Assembly (NCBI GenBank): GCA_027854065.1
Contig: JAQGEF010000006.1
Span: forward strand, 124,001-188,000
Length of the DNA: 64,000 nt
Source: Polluticaenibacter yanchengensis
Lineage (GTDB): Bacteria; Bacteroidota; Bacteroidia; Chitinophagales; Chitinophagaceae
Reading direction: 5' to 3'
Shown here: positions 16,652 through 24,234 of the stretch, piece by piece
Layout: the number at the start of each line of letters is the position of its first letter
How positions within the stretch are numbered: position 1 is the first letter of the stretch
Program-made: the position numbers and the translations under genes
The notes under the pieces: generated by a model
Databases searched by the model: none
Told to the model about the DNA's origin: nothing
What the model saw: the letters and a program-made list of their open reading frames with translations, nothing else

Positions 16652-18019
16652 TTATTTTCCGATACAGAATTTACTGAAAATAAAATCTAATTGGTCTTCG
16701 TTAGTAATGGTGCCGGTTATTTCTCCTAAATAATGCAGACAGCGGCGGATATCCAACGCAATAAAATCACTGGCTATCTGGTTATTAATACCAGCCTGGA
16801 TATCGTTCAGGCTTTTCATTACTTCATTTAAAGCTGACAGGTGGCGGGCATTGGTTACCAGCGTACTTTCTGTATTGACATCCCCATTGGTGACTGCTGT
16901 TACCATCGCATTCTCTAATCGTTCTATGGCCTCTTTATTCCTGGCGGAAATGCCGATGATATCGTCCCGGCGCATTTTTTCATTGATTGGCTGGTAGATG
17001 GTATCCATTTTATTCGCGACCAATAAAAATTGTTTCTTATCTTTTTGGAGCATTGCTATTGCGTCGGCCAGTTCTTCCCTGGTTTCTGTTAATGCATCAA
17101 ATAAATAGATCACCAGGTTGGCCTGGCGCATTTTTTCGAAGCTCTTTTCAACGCCAATGCTTTCAATCGCATCATCGCTTTGGCGGATACCTGCAGTATC
17201 TACCAGCCTGAATAAAATGCCGTTTATATTCAATACTTCTTCAACGGTATCCCTGGTGGTACCCGCTATGTCACTTACAATGGCGCGGTTCTCATTCAAT
17301 AATGCGTTTAACAATGTGCTTTTCCCGGCATTTGGCTTGCCTATAATGGCTACTTCTACGCCGTTCTTAATCACATTTCCTAAACGGAATGAATCAATCA
17401 GCTGTTTGGTAGTGGCATGTAGTGTCAGCAGCAGGTTCTGTAATTGGGTTCTATCCGCAAATTCAACGTCTTCCATCGCAAAGTCCAGTTCCAGTTCTAT
17501 TAATGCACTGAATTTTATCAGTTCTTCACGTAGCTGCTTTAAGATACTGCTGAATCCTCCTCGCATCTGGTTCAGAGAAGCCTGATGTGATGCTTCCGTA
17601 TTACTGGCAATGACATCAGCTACTGCTTCTGCCTGCGTAAGATCTAATTTGCCATTTAAGAATGCCCGCTGTGTATATTCACCAGGTTTCGCTACTCTGG
17701 CGCCTAATTCAACGCAAGCGTCCATTACTTTCTGTTGAATAAATACGGAGCCATGGCAACTGATCTCCACTACATTTTCCCCTGTATAACTGCGCGGACC
17801 TTTAAAAATACTTACAACCACTTCATCTAAGGGTACGCCATTATGCATTAACCAACCCACGTGTAAAGTATGTGTTTTTGCAACAGTTAAATCTTTATGA
17901 GGAAAAAGTTTATCTGCAATAACTATGGCATCCTTTCCGCTTAATCTTAACACGCCAATAGCGCCTACACCAGGCGGGGTGGCCATAGCAATAATTGTAT
18001 CGTGAATATGTTGTAACAT
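16652..18019 (-). CDS. mnmE: tRNA modification GTPase MnmE
   Basis: With MnmG, this places the aminomethyl-type modification on the wobble uridine of several tRNAs. 455 residues. The N-terminal tetrahydrofolate-binding domain (TPPGVGAIGVLRLSG, GEYTQRAFLNGKLDLTQAEAV) is followed by a helical domain with an inserted G domain: G1 GKPNAGKS (about residue 225), G2/G3 DIAGTTRD and DTAGIR, G4 NKMD. The protein ends with the catalytic FCIGK. Length and order are standard. On the minus strand TAATTTTG (18024-18031) lies only about 5 nt before the ATG; if it is the -7 element, the leader is very short or absent. Confidence 0.98.
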   Translation of the reverse strand: MLQHIHDTIIAMATPPGVGAIGVLRLSGKDAIVIADKLFPHKDLTVAKTHTLHVGWLMHNGVPLDEVVVSIFKGPRSYTGENVVEISCHGSVFIQQKVMDACVELGARVAKPGEYTQRAFLNGKLDLTQAEAVADVIASNTEASHQASLNQMRGGFSSILKQLREELIKFSALIELELDFAMEDVEFADRTQLQNLLLTLHATTKQLIDSFRLGNVIKNGVEVAIIGKPNAGKSTLLNALLNENRAIVSDIAGTTRDTVEEVLNINGILFRLVDTAGIRQSDDAIESIGVEKSFEKMRQANLVIYLFDALTETREELADAIAMLQKDKKQFLLVANKMDTIYQPINEKMRRDDIIGISARNKEAIERLENAMVTAVTNGDVNTESTLVTNARHLSALNEVMKSLNDIQAGINNQIASDFIALDIRRCLHYLGEITGTITNEDQLDFIFSKFCIGK

Positions 18020-18106
18020 TCCACAAAATTACTACTAATTATGCCACCCCGGCAAATACATCCTTTTTATTAATTTAAATTATAATATATTTTGGTAAAA
18101 AATATA

Positions 18107-18946
18107 TTAATGAATCCTGAACGTGATTTTTTGCTTCTGGCGATAGGTTACTTTTTTGCCATTGTACTCAGCAGGTTTCCACTTTTTACTGCGCTTGATA
18201 ATTCGTATTGCTTCTTCAGCCAGGCCACCACCTAAGTCATTTAATGCGGTGATCTCGCTTATATTACCTTCTTTATCCACAATAAACTGTACCCATACAT
18301 CGCCCTGAATACCGCTTTCTTCGGCTCCTTCCGGGTAATCCAGGTTACGTTCCAGAAAACGGCGCCATTCGCTTTGTCCTCCAGGATATTGCGCTTCAAT
18401 GCTTACAGTGATTGCAATTGGAGGTTCTTCATCTTCAGGTTTTTTGAAATCATTGATACTCGGGCCGATACTTTCTTCTTTTAATATACTTGGCGGAACC
18501 ATTTGACCTATATCATCATTCCCTTCTGATGTAAACTTAGCAATTTTTTTATGCTCTAAATCGGCAATTTCTGGTGGTCTGTCTGTTTCTACGAATAAAT
18601 CGTCGGGCACAATTTTAGGGATGTCAAACCTTTCTGTAGCTACTGTTGATGTTGCTTGCTCTTTAACCGGTTCAATGACTTCAGGAATTTTGATCACTTC
18701 TTCTTTTTTCGGTGCATCTGCTAATGTAACAACCGTATCTATTTTATTTCCCAGGTCATTGTTTTTTGAATCCTTAGCCATTAAGCTATAAACAAAAAGG
18801 AATGCGGTAACGGAAAATACAAATGCTAATGATTTGCCCAAACGGGAAGAATAATTAGTGCGTAATTCATAAGCACCATAGGCTTTGTTGCGGTCATTGA
18901 AGATGATATCTATCAATGGCGTTTTTGGAATGTTGTTGGTGTCCAT
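18107..18946 (-). CDS. tonB: TonB-family energy transducer
   Basis: Couples the inner-membrane proton-motive force to TonB-dependent outer-membrane receptors. About 279 residues from the chosen start, MDTNNIPKTPLIDIIFNDRNKAYGAYELR, which is where Bacteroidota relatives usually begin; an ATG 33 nt upstream (18979) is possible. One transmembrane segment (about residues 36-57, SLAFVFSVTAFLFVYSLMA) precedes a Pro/Glu/Lys-rich periplasmic linker (IKIPEVIEPVKEQ) and the TonB C-terminal domain (YPEGAEESGIQGDVWVQFIVDKEG...KKWKPAEYNGKKVTYRQKQKITFRIH). It lies just downstream of the B12 receptor locus and could energise it, but it is a separate unit. Confidence 0.92.
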   Translation of the reverse strand: MDTNNIPKTPLIDIIFNDRNKAYGAYELRTNYSSRLGKSLAFVFSVTAFLFVYSLMAKDSKNNDLGNKIDTVVTLADAPKKEEVIKIPEVIEPVKEQATSTVATERFDIPKIVPDDLFVETDRPPEIADLEHKKIAKFTSEGNDDIGQMVPPSILKEESIGPSINDFKKPEDEEPPIAITVSIEAQYPGGQSEWRRFLERNLDYPEGAEESGIQGDVWVQFIVDKEGNISEITALNDLGGGLAEEAIRIIKRSKKWKPAEYNGKKVTYRQKQKITFRIH

Positions 18947-19106
18947 AATGTTTCGGTTTTGCATATATGATACAACCATTGAATCTATTCCATAAAATAT
19001 TTAAAATATTTTTTTATGATTAAATCAGAAGCTTACTGCTGTTTTATTGATCGGAGATTCTTCTTCTGTGTTATAATATTATATTGAGTATTTAGAATTG
19101 TCTTTT

Positions 19107-19138
19107 ATTAATAATATACCAAACGGTATATTATTAAT
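19107..19138. promoter_or_regulatory. 32-bp perfect palindrome, operator-like
   Basis: Fourteen-base arms (ATTAATAATATACC / GGTATATTATTAAT) around AAAC. The core ATACC-N4-GGTAT is shared with 7172-7193 and 19461-19480. It lies about 160 nt upstream of tonB, so it could be a repressor operator for it. Confidence 0.5.
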
Positions 19139-19205
19139 ACATCAGGAACTTTTATTTTATGATGAAAGCCAATTAATTAACCGGTCCTGCTTAAAGATCA
19201 TGATA

Positions 19206-19255
19206 AAAGGCCGGATGGAAATCCGACCTCTACGTATAAAAATTAAAACAAGAAG
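19206..19255 (-). repeat. Direct repeat containing a terminator hairpin, copy 1
   Basis: About 45 nt that match 19604-19650 with a few changes, including GGCCGGAT / ATCCGACC and the following AAAATTAAAAC. It marks the far edge of a decayed segment. Confidence 0.7.
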
Positions 19256-19445
19256 CTTTTTGTTTGCCGGCTGTTTTACAATATACTATGCAATAATTGG
19301 GTGATGTAATGTCATTCTCATTCAGAATGATTCGGCGCACATATATGATGCACCGCTTAAATATATTCCATAAGAATGAAAATGTTTTTTTAGTATCAGT
19401 GTTATTATAGTTTTTCAATTTATTCTCTGTGTCAGCATTCTTCAT
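19230..19445 (-). pseudogene. Possible gene remnant between two copied terminators
   Basis: A 71-codon frame (MKNADTENKLKNYNN...) that I do not recognise. It runs into terminator copy 1 and ends inside it (…KASCFNFYT), as a truncated gene would. An operator-like palindrome (19461-19480) lies just before its ATG. It is Lys/Asn-rich and has no recognisable domain. It may be a real small gene, a remnant, or chance. Confidence 0.25.
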
Positions 19446-19460
19446 GTATTCTTTGTTTTA

Positions 19461-19480
19461 AATATACCATTTGGTATTTT
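19461..19480. promoter_or_regulatory. Imperfect ATACC-ATTT-GGTAT palindrome
   Basis: AATATACC-ATTT-GGTATTTT, of the same family as 7172-7193 and 19107-19138. It lies 16 nt upstream of the ATG of the small frame at 19230-19445. Confidence 0.4.
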
Positions 19481-19603
19481 TAAAATTGACTATAATGATG
19501 CCTTGCTTTATCATCTGGATTTTATTTTGGCGTTAGATGTTTGTATTTGTTACAAGTGATCAATGTTTACAGGAGAGTTATTCATAAGTAGCAGCTATAA
19601 AAA

Positions 19604-19650
19604 AAAGGCCGGATAAAAATCCGACCTCTATACGTGTAAAAATTAAAACT
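19604..19650 (-). terminator. Terminator after the BtuG-like gene (repeat copy 2)
   Basis: On the minus strand GGTCGGAT-TTTT-ATCCGGCC is followed by eight T, just past the stop at 19656. The same sequence recurs at 19206-19255. Confidence 0.85.
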
Positions 19651-19655
19651 GGAAA

Positions 19656-20726
19656 TTATTTAGTAACTACTAATACCTTATTGGGATTTATGCCTACATT
19701 TCCGCTTAAAGTGATTATTCGTTTGCCGGTGTTGTCAAAACCATATACTGCACCTGGCGAAACATAATCTTTGGCATCTGTAATAAAAACATAGTTTTTC
19801 TCATCATCTATGTTTAAGCCATACGGTGCTTCTATCACCGTATTATCTGTAATGAATTTCTCTTTGATGATAACATTACTGATGGAGTTGTATGTTCTTA
19901 AGATGCCGGCACTACCGTAGCTGTCGAATAAGTAAGCAATATCTTTATGAATGCGGATAGAGCTGGAACTTACGGCTGCCGCAAGTTTTGTTTTTACCTG
20001 CAGGTTCACACCATCTATAATGTATGTAACCGGTACATAAGAAGGGTCTAACCAGTCGGACCTGTGACTGATATATACTTCGCCTCTGCTGTTCACCGCT
20101 ACATTAAAAGGATTTTTACCTACTTCAATATCTTTCAGAAAGGTATCGGTATTTAGGTCTATTACACTTACCGTTTTGCCGGAACCAAAGCCGGAATTAG
20201 CAACAAACAGTTTATTGTTGTACACTGCCAGGCTTTCGCTTTTATCATCGCCTACAGGAATATTTTTCACTATTGATAAGGTAGCAGTATCAATTACGCT
20301 TACGGTTTTATCGTAGTTACTTACATAGACTTTACCTTTATATCCTACGGCATAACGAGGCTCTTTATTGACTCCTGAAGCGTTTTTAAAATCAATGTTT
20401 TTTATCTTCTTTACGGTGCCGGCTTCGGCTACCGCTACGTAAGCAGAGCCGCTCATTACTACATATAATTTGCTGCCATATTGTATAACGTCTGTTCCGT
20501 TATCTCCTAAATCACTGCCGTTAACAGCTTTGTAGATGTTTGGAGTAAATGTTTTTGTATAATAATCATAATAACCTAAAGTGGTATTGTTTCTATTAAA
20601 CAAGCCTTCACTCAATACATAAAAACCCTGACTGATCTCGGGAACGACCTCTACATTTTCGTCTTTACGACAACTAACCAGCAATATTGCAGTCAATATA
20701 AAACTGCCCCATTTTTTGAAACTCAT
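19656..20726 (-). CDS. btuG: YncE-like beta-propeller surface lipoprotein, probable BtuG
   Basis: A 356-residue lipoprotein: signal peptide with lipobox LVSC (cysteine at residue 19), then Glu/Asp residues as in surface-exposed Bacteroidota lipoproteins. The rest is a propeller of about seven blades with YVTN-type repeats (KVYVSNYDKTVSVIDTATLSIVKNIPVG, KLFVANSGFGSGKTVSVIDLNTDTFLKDIEVG). In Bacteroides, BtuG is a propeller lipoprotein that binds B12 very tightly and sits on BtuB. Here the gene follows the riboswitch-controlled receptor by only 7 nt, so it should be in the same mRNA. The BtuG assignment rests on architecture plus this position, not on binding residues. Confidence 0.75.
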   Translation of the reverse strand: MSFKKWGSFILTAILLVSCRKDENVEVVPEISQGFYVLSEGLFNRNNTTLGYYDYYTKTFTPNIYKAVNGSDLGDNGTDVIQYGSKLYVVMSGSAYVAVAEAGTVKKIKNIDFKNASGVNKEPRYAVGYKGKVYVSNYDKTVSVIDTATLSIVKNIPVGDDKSESLAVYNNKLFVANSGFGSGKTVSVIDLNTDTFLKDIEVGKNPFNVAVNSRGEVYISHRSDWLDPSYVPVTYIIDGVNLQVKTKLAAAVSSSSIRIHKDIAYLFDSYGSAGILRTYNSISNVIIKEKFITDNTVIEAPYGLNIDDEKNYVFITDAKDYVSPGAVYGFDNTGKRIITLSGNVGINPNKVLVVTK

Positions 20727-20733
20727 ATATCTG

Positions 20734-22749
20734 TTATTTAAAATTTTGAATGACTAATTTCGCCGCTATATTTCTTCCCGGCATGGGATAAAACATTACA
20801 ATATCATATGCTTTGTCCAACAAATTATTCACGCTGAACTGCCATTGAAGCTGCCATTTTTTTATATGGTGGCCGTAATTCAGGCTGACATCATGAATGA
20901 CGTAGCTGTCCATTTTATTTTCCGGGAGGTTGCCTCCTAAAGAGTAACGGGTACCCGAATAGAGTGCGTTATATACTAAGCCAATTTGTTTGTAATTGAG
21001 CATTGCAATGGCAAAGCCATTTGTTTTTGGCGTGTTTGGAATCTGAGTTTTGTAGTTAACACTATTTTTGTTGCTCCTGTCTTCCGAGATATTATAATTG
21101 AAACCGGTTTTTATCCGCCAGTCTAATTGAGCACCTATCTTCCCATTTCCTTCTACAGAAATATCGGCGCCCCAGATATTTACTTTACCAATGTTCAGCA
21201 TGCTCCATGCAAATAAATTGCCGCCCGGCATTGCCAGTATTTTATCCGTTACCTTATTGTAATATGCATCCATACTCCAACCTATTTTTTGAAGCCAGGT
21301 ATTCTTTACATCTTGCTGGTAGGCGACGCCAAGGTTTAACTGTTTTGCTAATTCCGGTCTTAAGGCTCTGTTTCCTATAATTGTGTAATACAGATCATTA
21401 AAATTAGGATTTCTGAATATCGTTTTATAAAACGCACGTATCAAAAACGGGCTGGCGGCGTGAAACTTATATGCCAGCGAAACATTGGGTGTAAGCCTGC
21501 TTTGTCTGGCAGCCGGTATTCCGGATTCCACTTCATCTTTCATGTAGGTGTACAAAGCGGCCATATTGATATCGAGTAATCTTTTGTTATACTGTACACC
21601 AGCAACGCTCCAGTTGCTAAAACGCGTTGGGTAGGCGAAAGAGCGCAGGTTGGCGTTTAAGTCTGTTACAGCGATATCGGAAGCGACACTTAAAGCCCAG
21701 TATTTATTAATTTTACTCAATAATGCTGCGGTATAATATACCGACTGTTCGGTATATTTATTATCTGTGGCTTTATTGTCTATGATTAAAGTAGGGTTAG
21801 TATAGCGGGTGTAATGATTGCTATATTTGATGGCCGTACTGAAACTGGTTGTATGGTTAAATTTTCTTTTATAATTTACCTGGGTAAATACATCATTGTT
21901 CCATAAGTTTTCATTAGATAGATTATAGTAGTAGATCACGGCTTTTGGTAAGCCCCTGTCTGAATTTTGTGCAAATACTTTTACCTGTAGCTGCCCGCTG
22001 TCTTTAAATAGGTGTGAAAGGTTCAATTCTACCTGGGCGGCGTTTACCTGGGAGTTTTCTCTTCTTAAATGTTCCGTAACGTTACCGTTGACCGATTTGA
22101 AAGGATAGTTTCCTTTTGTATTTTGATAGTTGGCAGCTATTGAGAATTGAGTACGGCTTCCCCAGGGAGCCTGCAATGCCAGGTGATGCCTGTTTAAACC
22201 CCATGAACCCCATTGAGTACCGGCTTTTATTTTTAACCGGTGTAATGGTAAGCCCGCCGCAGGAGTTTCAATCATTAATAAGGCTGATGAGCTGTAAGCC
22301 TGTGCCGGTAAGTTGGCACTGACTGGTACAGATTGGTACAATGCCAGATGATGGATGAGGTTGTCGGCATATTTGCCTAAGTCAATCTGGCTGTTTTGCA
22401 TATCTGTAATGTTGACACCATCGTATAATACACCGGTATGTGAGGCGCCTAAACTGCGAACGGATACGGTTTTTAAACCACCCAAGCCACCATAATCTTT
22501 AATGACAACTCCTGTTAAAAATTTGCTGATATCCGCTACAGATGGCGCGTTCAGCAGCTTTATAACGTTGGCGTTCATAGTCTGGACCGGTACTGTGGAA
22601 CTAAAGTTATTAATGTATTTTTTAGAAATAATTTCTACACTTTGCAGGGAATCAGCAGAAGATTGGGCGATAGTGGTATTCTGCTTCACGAATATGAAAC
22701 AGGCTATAAGCAAAAGTTGATACTGATATTTTCTTAGACAAATTCCCAT
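20734..22749 (-). CDS. btuB: TonB-dependent vitamin B12 receptor, BtuB-like
   Basis: An outer-membrane receptor of about 671 residues. The start is taken at MGICLRKYQYQLLLIACFIFVK, which gives a proper signal peptide ending near TIAQ; an ATG 24 nt upstream exists. The plug domain holds VPVQTMNANVIKLLNAPSVADISKFLTGVVIKDYGGLGGLKTVSVRSLGASHTGVLYDGVNI, and the barrel ends in AAKLVIQNFK. The gene is preceded by a cobalamin riboswitch (22858-23058), the best evidence for a cobalamin-type substrate. It is followed at once by the BtuG-like lipoprotein. TonB-dependent receptor: firm. Substrate: inferred from the riboswitch. Confidence 0.88.
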   Translation of the reverse strand: MGICLRKYQYQLLLIACFIFVKQNTTIAQSSADSLQSVEIISKKYINNFSSTVPVQTMNANVIKLLNAPSVADISKFLTGVVIKDYGGLGGLKTVSVRSLGASHTGVLYDGVNITDMQNSQIDLGKYADNLIHHLALYQSVPVSANLPAQAYSSSALLMIETPAAGLPLHRLKIKAGTQWGSWGLNRHHLALQAPWGSRTQFSIAANYQNTKGNYPFKSVNGNVTEHLRRENSQVNAAQVELNLSHLFKDSGQLQVKVFAQNSDRGLPKAVIYYYNLSNENLWNNDVFTQVNYKRKFNHTTSFSTAIKYSNHYTRYTNPTLIIDNKATDNKYTEQSVYYTAALLSKINKYWALSVASDIAVTDLNANLRSFAYPTRFSNWSVAGVQYNKRLLDINMAALYTYMKDEVESGIPAARQSRLTPNVSLAYKFHAASPFLIRAFYKTIFRNPNFNDLYYTIIGNRALRPELAKQLNLGVAYQQDVKNTWLQKIGWSMDAYYNKVTDKILAMPGGNLFAWSMLNIGKVNIWGADISVEGNGKIGAQLDWRIKTGFNYNISEDRSNKNSVNYKTQIPNTPKTNGFAIAMLNYKQIGLVYNALYSGTRYSLGGNLPENKMDSYVIHDVSLNYGHHIKKWQLQWQFSVNNLLDKAYDIVMFYPMPGRNIAAKLVIQNFK

Positions 22750-22857
22750 ATAACCAATTAAATAATCATACACGGGAATAAAAGCAAGCGGCTAGTACTT
22801 AATAGTATCATTAAGAGTTTAACCCAACGCCTTTCACCCGAAAGCATGAATAGTATG

Positions 22858-23058
22858 TTGCACAGGCTGGTGTTCTGACTCAAAGCTAATGTTTTTGCCT
22901 TCCCATAACTGCTTACAGTGGCTATTTCAAAACATTATTTTCCTGACATTTTTTAATGGTCGTTCTACTTTTTACAGCTACGGGGATAGTGTTGGACTTT
23001 CACCAACTTCCCATTTAATTTTACAAAAAACGATTTGTAAAAAACCTCTGCGGGTACA
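22858..23058 (-). ncRNA. Cobalamin (B12) riboswitch upstream of btuB
   Basis: Reading the minus strand in order: GGGAAGTTGGTGAAAGTCC, then AACACTATCCCCGTAGCTGT, then GTCAGGA, then GCCACTGT, then TATGGGAAGGC, and finally the B12-box-like AGTCAGAACACCAGCCTG (22863-22880). These are the conserved blocks of the cobalamin riboswitch core in the right order and spacing. A short CTTTC-GGGT-GAAAG hairpin (22831-22844) lies between aptamer and gene and may belong to the expression platform. High cobalamin should reduce btuB/btuG expression. Confidence 0.95.
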
Positions 23059-23110
23059 AAATTGCCGTTTTATCGCCAATCTGTCAAAAAAAAGATACTG
23101 TAGGCCTAAC

Positions 23111-23238
23111 GGGGGCTCTGAACAGTGAATCAATTTTGAGCCTGGGTTCCGGCTGCTACGGGGTTCCGTGGCGCTGCGCTAAAGCTTGCGCTACCACCTC
23201 CTTTGTCGGTGCCCGCTGCATCCGGCAGCCACCGGGCA
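23111..23238 (-). repeat. Dispersed structured element, type A, copy 1
   Basis: Minus-strand orientation. It starts GGCTGCCGGATGCAGCGGGC and ends GAGCCCC. Outer arms GGCTGC / GCAGCC enclose a conserved CGGATGC bulge and an inner hairpin around GCGCAAGC-TTT-AGCGC. It lies between the 23285 gene and the riboswitch. Confidence 0.7.
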
Positions 23239-23284
23239 TATGTTATTCTATTGAGCTTTTTATAATCTTTTATACAGGTAAGGT

Positions 23285-23902
23285 TTAAACGGTAATTGTG
23301 AATTTGCCGTTTTCTTCTTTGAATCCCATTTTCCGGAGGAATGCCTGATGCTTTTTATTAATTGCTTTGTTGTAAGTGATCTTTTTGACACCTAACTCTT
23401 TTAAATGCTGATTATTTTTGTTGAAAAGGAATTTTCCGATCTTATAGTCCCTGTATTTTTCCAGGGTATAATTAAGATTTACTACGGCATTGCCCTCGCT
23501 GTCTTTCTCCGCTATAAAAATATTGGCAATGGCCAGATCGCGTAGTACCACGAACTTTACATTGTACCTGCTATTGTCTTCATCGAATTGTGGAAAGTAA
23601 TCGCGGATGTCTTTATTGTAATGTTGCACAAAGCGGTTGATGAGTACGGATTGATTATTGAAGTCCAGGATTTCGAAAACTTCTTCTGCTTTATAAAGTT
23701 TGTATAAATAAATGGCATTGATAACTGCCAGTAAAATGTTTGTAATAATTACGGGGAAAGATTGTATTAATACACCATAAATGCTGAATGTGAGACAACC
23801 TGAAAAGTTGATCCATCTGAACTTTAAATCGTTACTGACCACTAATGAAACGGCAAGAAATACAGATGCCAAGTATCCAACTAATTGAATTATCATATAC
23901 AA
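23285..23902 (-). CDS. YgjV-like membrane domain fused to a GNAT-like domain
   Basis: A 205-residue protein. The first 75 residues form about three membrane segments (IIQLVGYLASVFLAVSLVVSN, WINFSGCLTFSIYGVLIQ, VIITNILLAVINAIYLYKLY) that resemble the small YgjV inner-membrane family. Residues 85-205 look like an N-acetyltransferase (GNAT) fold: FVVLRDLAIANIFIAEKDSEG, a central strand pair, and the terminal KKHQAFLRKMGFKEENGKFTI like the GNAT motif before the last strand. The acetyl-CoA loop (YRDYKIGKFLF) is weak. The substrate is unknown. The start could also be the ATG two codons later. Confidence 0.65.
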   Translation of the reverse strand: MYMIIQLVGYLASVFLAVSLVVSNDLKFRWINFSGCLTFSIYGVLIQSFPVIITNILLAVINAIYLYKLYKAEEVFEILDFNNQSVLINRFVQHYNKDIRDYFPQFDEDNSRYNVKFVVLRDLAIANIFIAEKDSEGNAVVNLNYTLEKYRDYKIGKFLFNKNNQHLKELGVKKITYNKAINKKHQAFLRKMGFKEENGKFTITV

Positions 23903-24010
23903 ACTGATCTTAAGATTGTGCGAAATTGCAATTTTTAATTTGTAAAATAAAATATTTGCAATTTGGGTAATGCTTTCTGAAAGGTGTCCGGTTGTATTAC
24001 TGCTGTTGCA

Positions 24011-24176
24011 GGGCTGCGGGATACATTGGGCGGTGAGGAACGAACCGGTACCGTGCGGGCTTTTAAGTAATATATGAATGGTACTGAAAATGATTTAGTA
24101 AGGAGCAGCGCACGGTACGATACCCCCGAATGTAGCCCGGACAAATGTTCAGCGTTTAATAAATGCAGATAGCCCC
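24011..24176 (+). repeat. Dispersed structured element, type A, copy 2
   Basis: Starts GGGCTGCGGGATACATTGGG and ends with AGCCCGGAC (about 24134-24142) and then AGCCCC. The outer stem pairs GGGCT and ACATT with AATGT and AGCCC, leaving GCGGGAT bulged. The inner stem GTACCGTGCG (24048-24057) / CGCACGGTAC (24109-24118) is perfect. A 69-codon reverse frame here is spurious. Confidence 0.75.
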
Positions 24177-24181
24177 AAAGA

Positions 24182-24215
24182 AAAATACCGATTGGTTAAG
24201 TCCCAATCGGTATTT
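24182..24215 (-). terminator. Terminator after the amidase gene
   Basis: AAATACCGATTGG / CCAATCGGTATTT with a 7-nt loop. On the minus strand it lies just after the amidase stop, with TTTTT following. Confidence 0.8.
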
Positions 24216-24234
24216 CTAATATTTTTTTAATACG

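Noticed and set aside
23935..24144. 69-codon minus-strand frame, with like frames at 31521-31721 and 45894-46118
   Set aside because: All three lie across type A elements, and their shared residues reflect the repeat rather than a protein.
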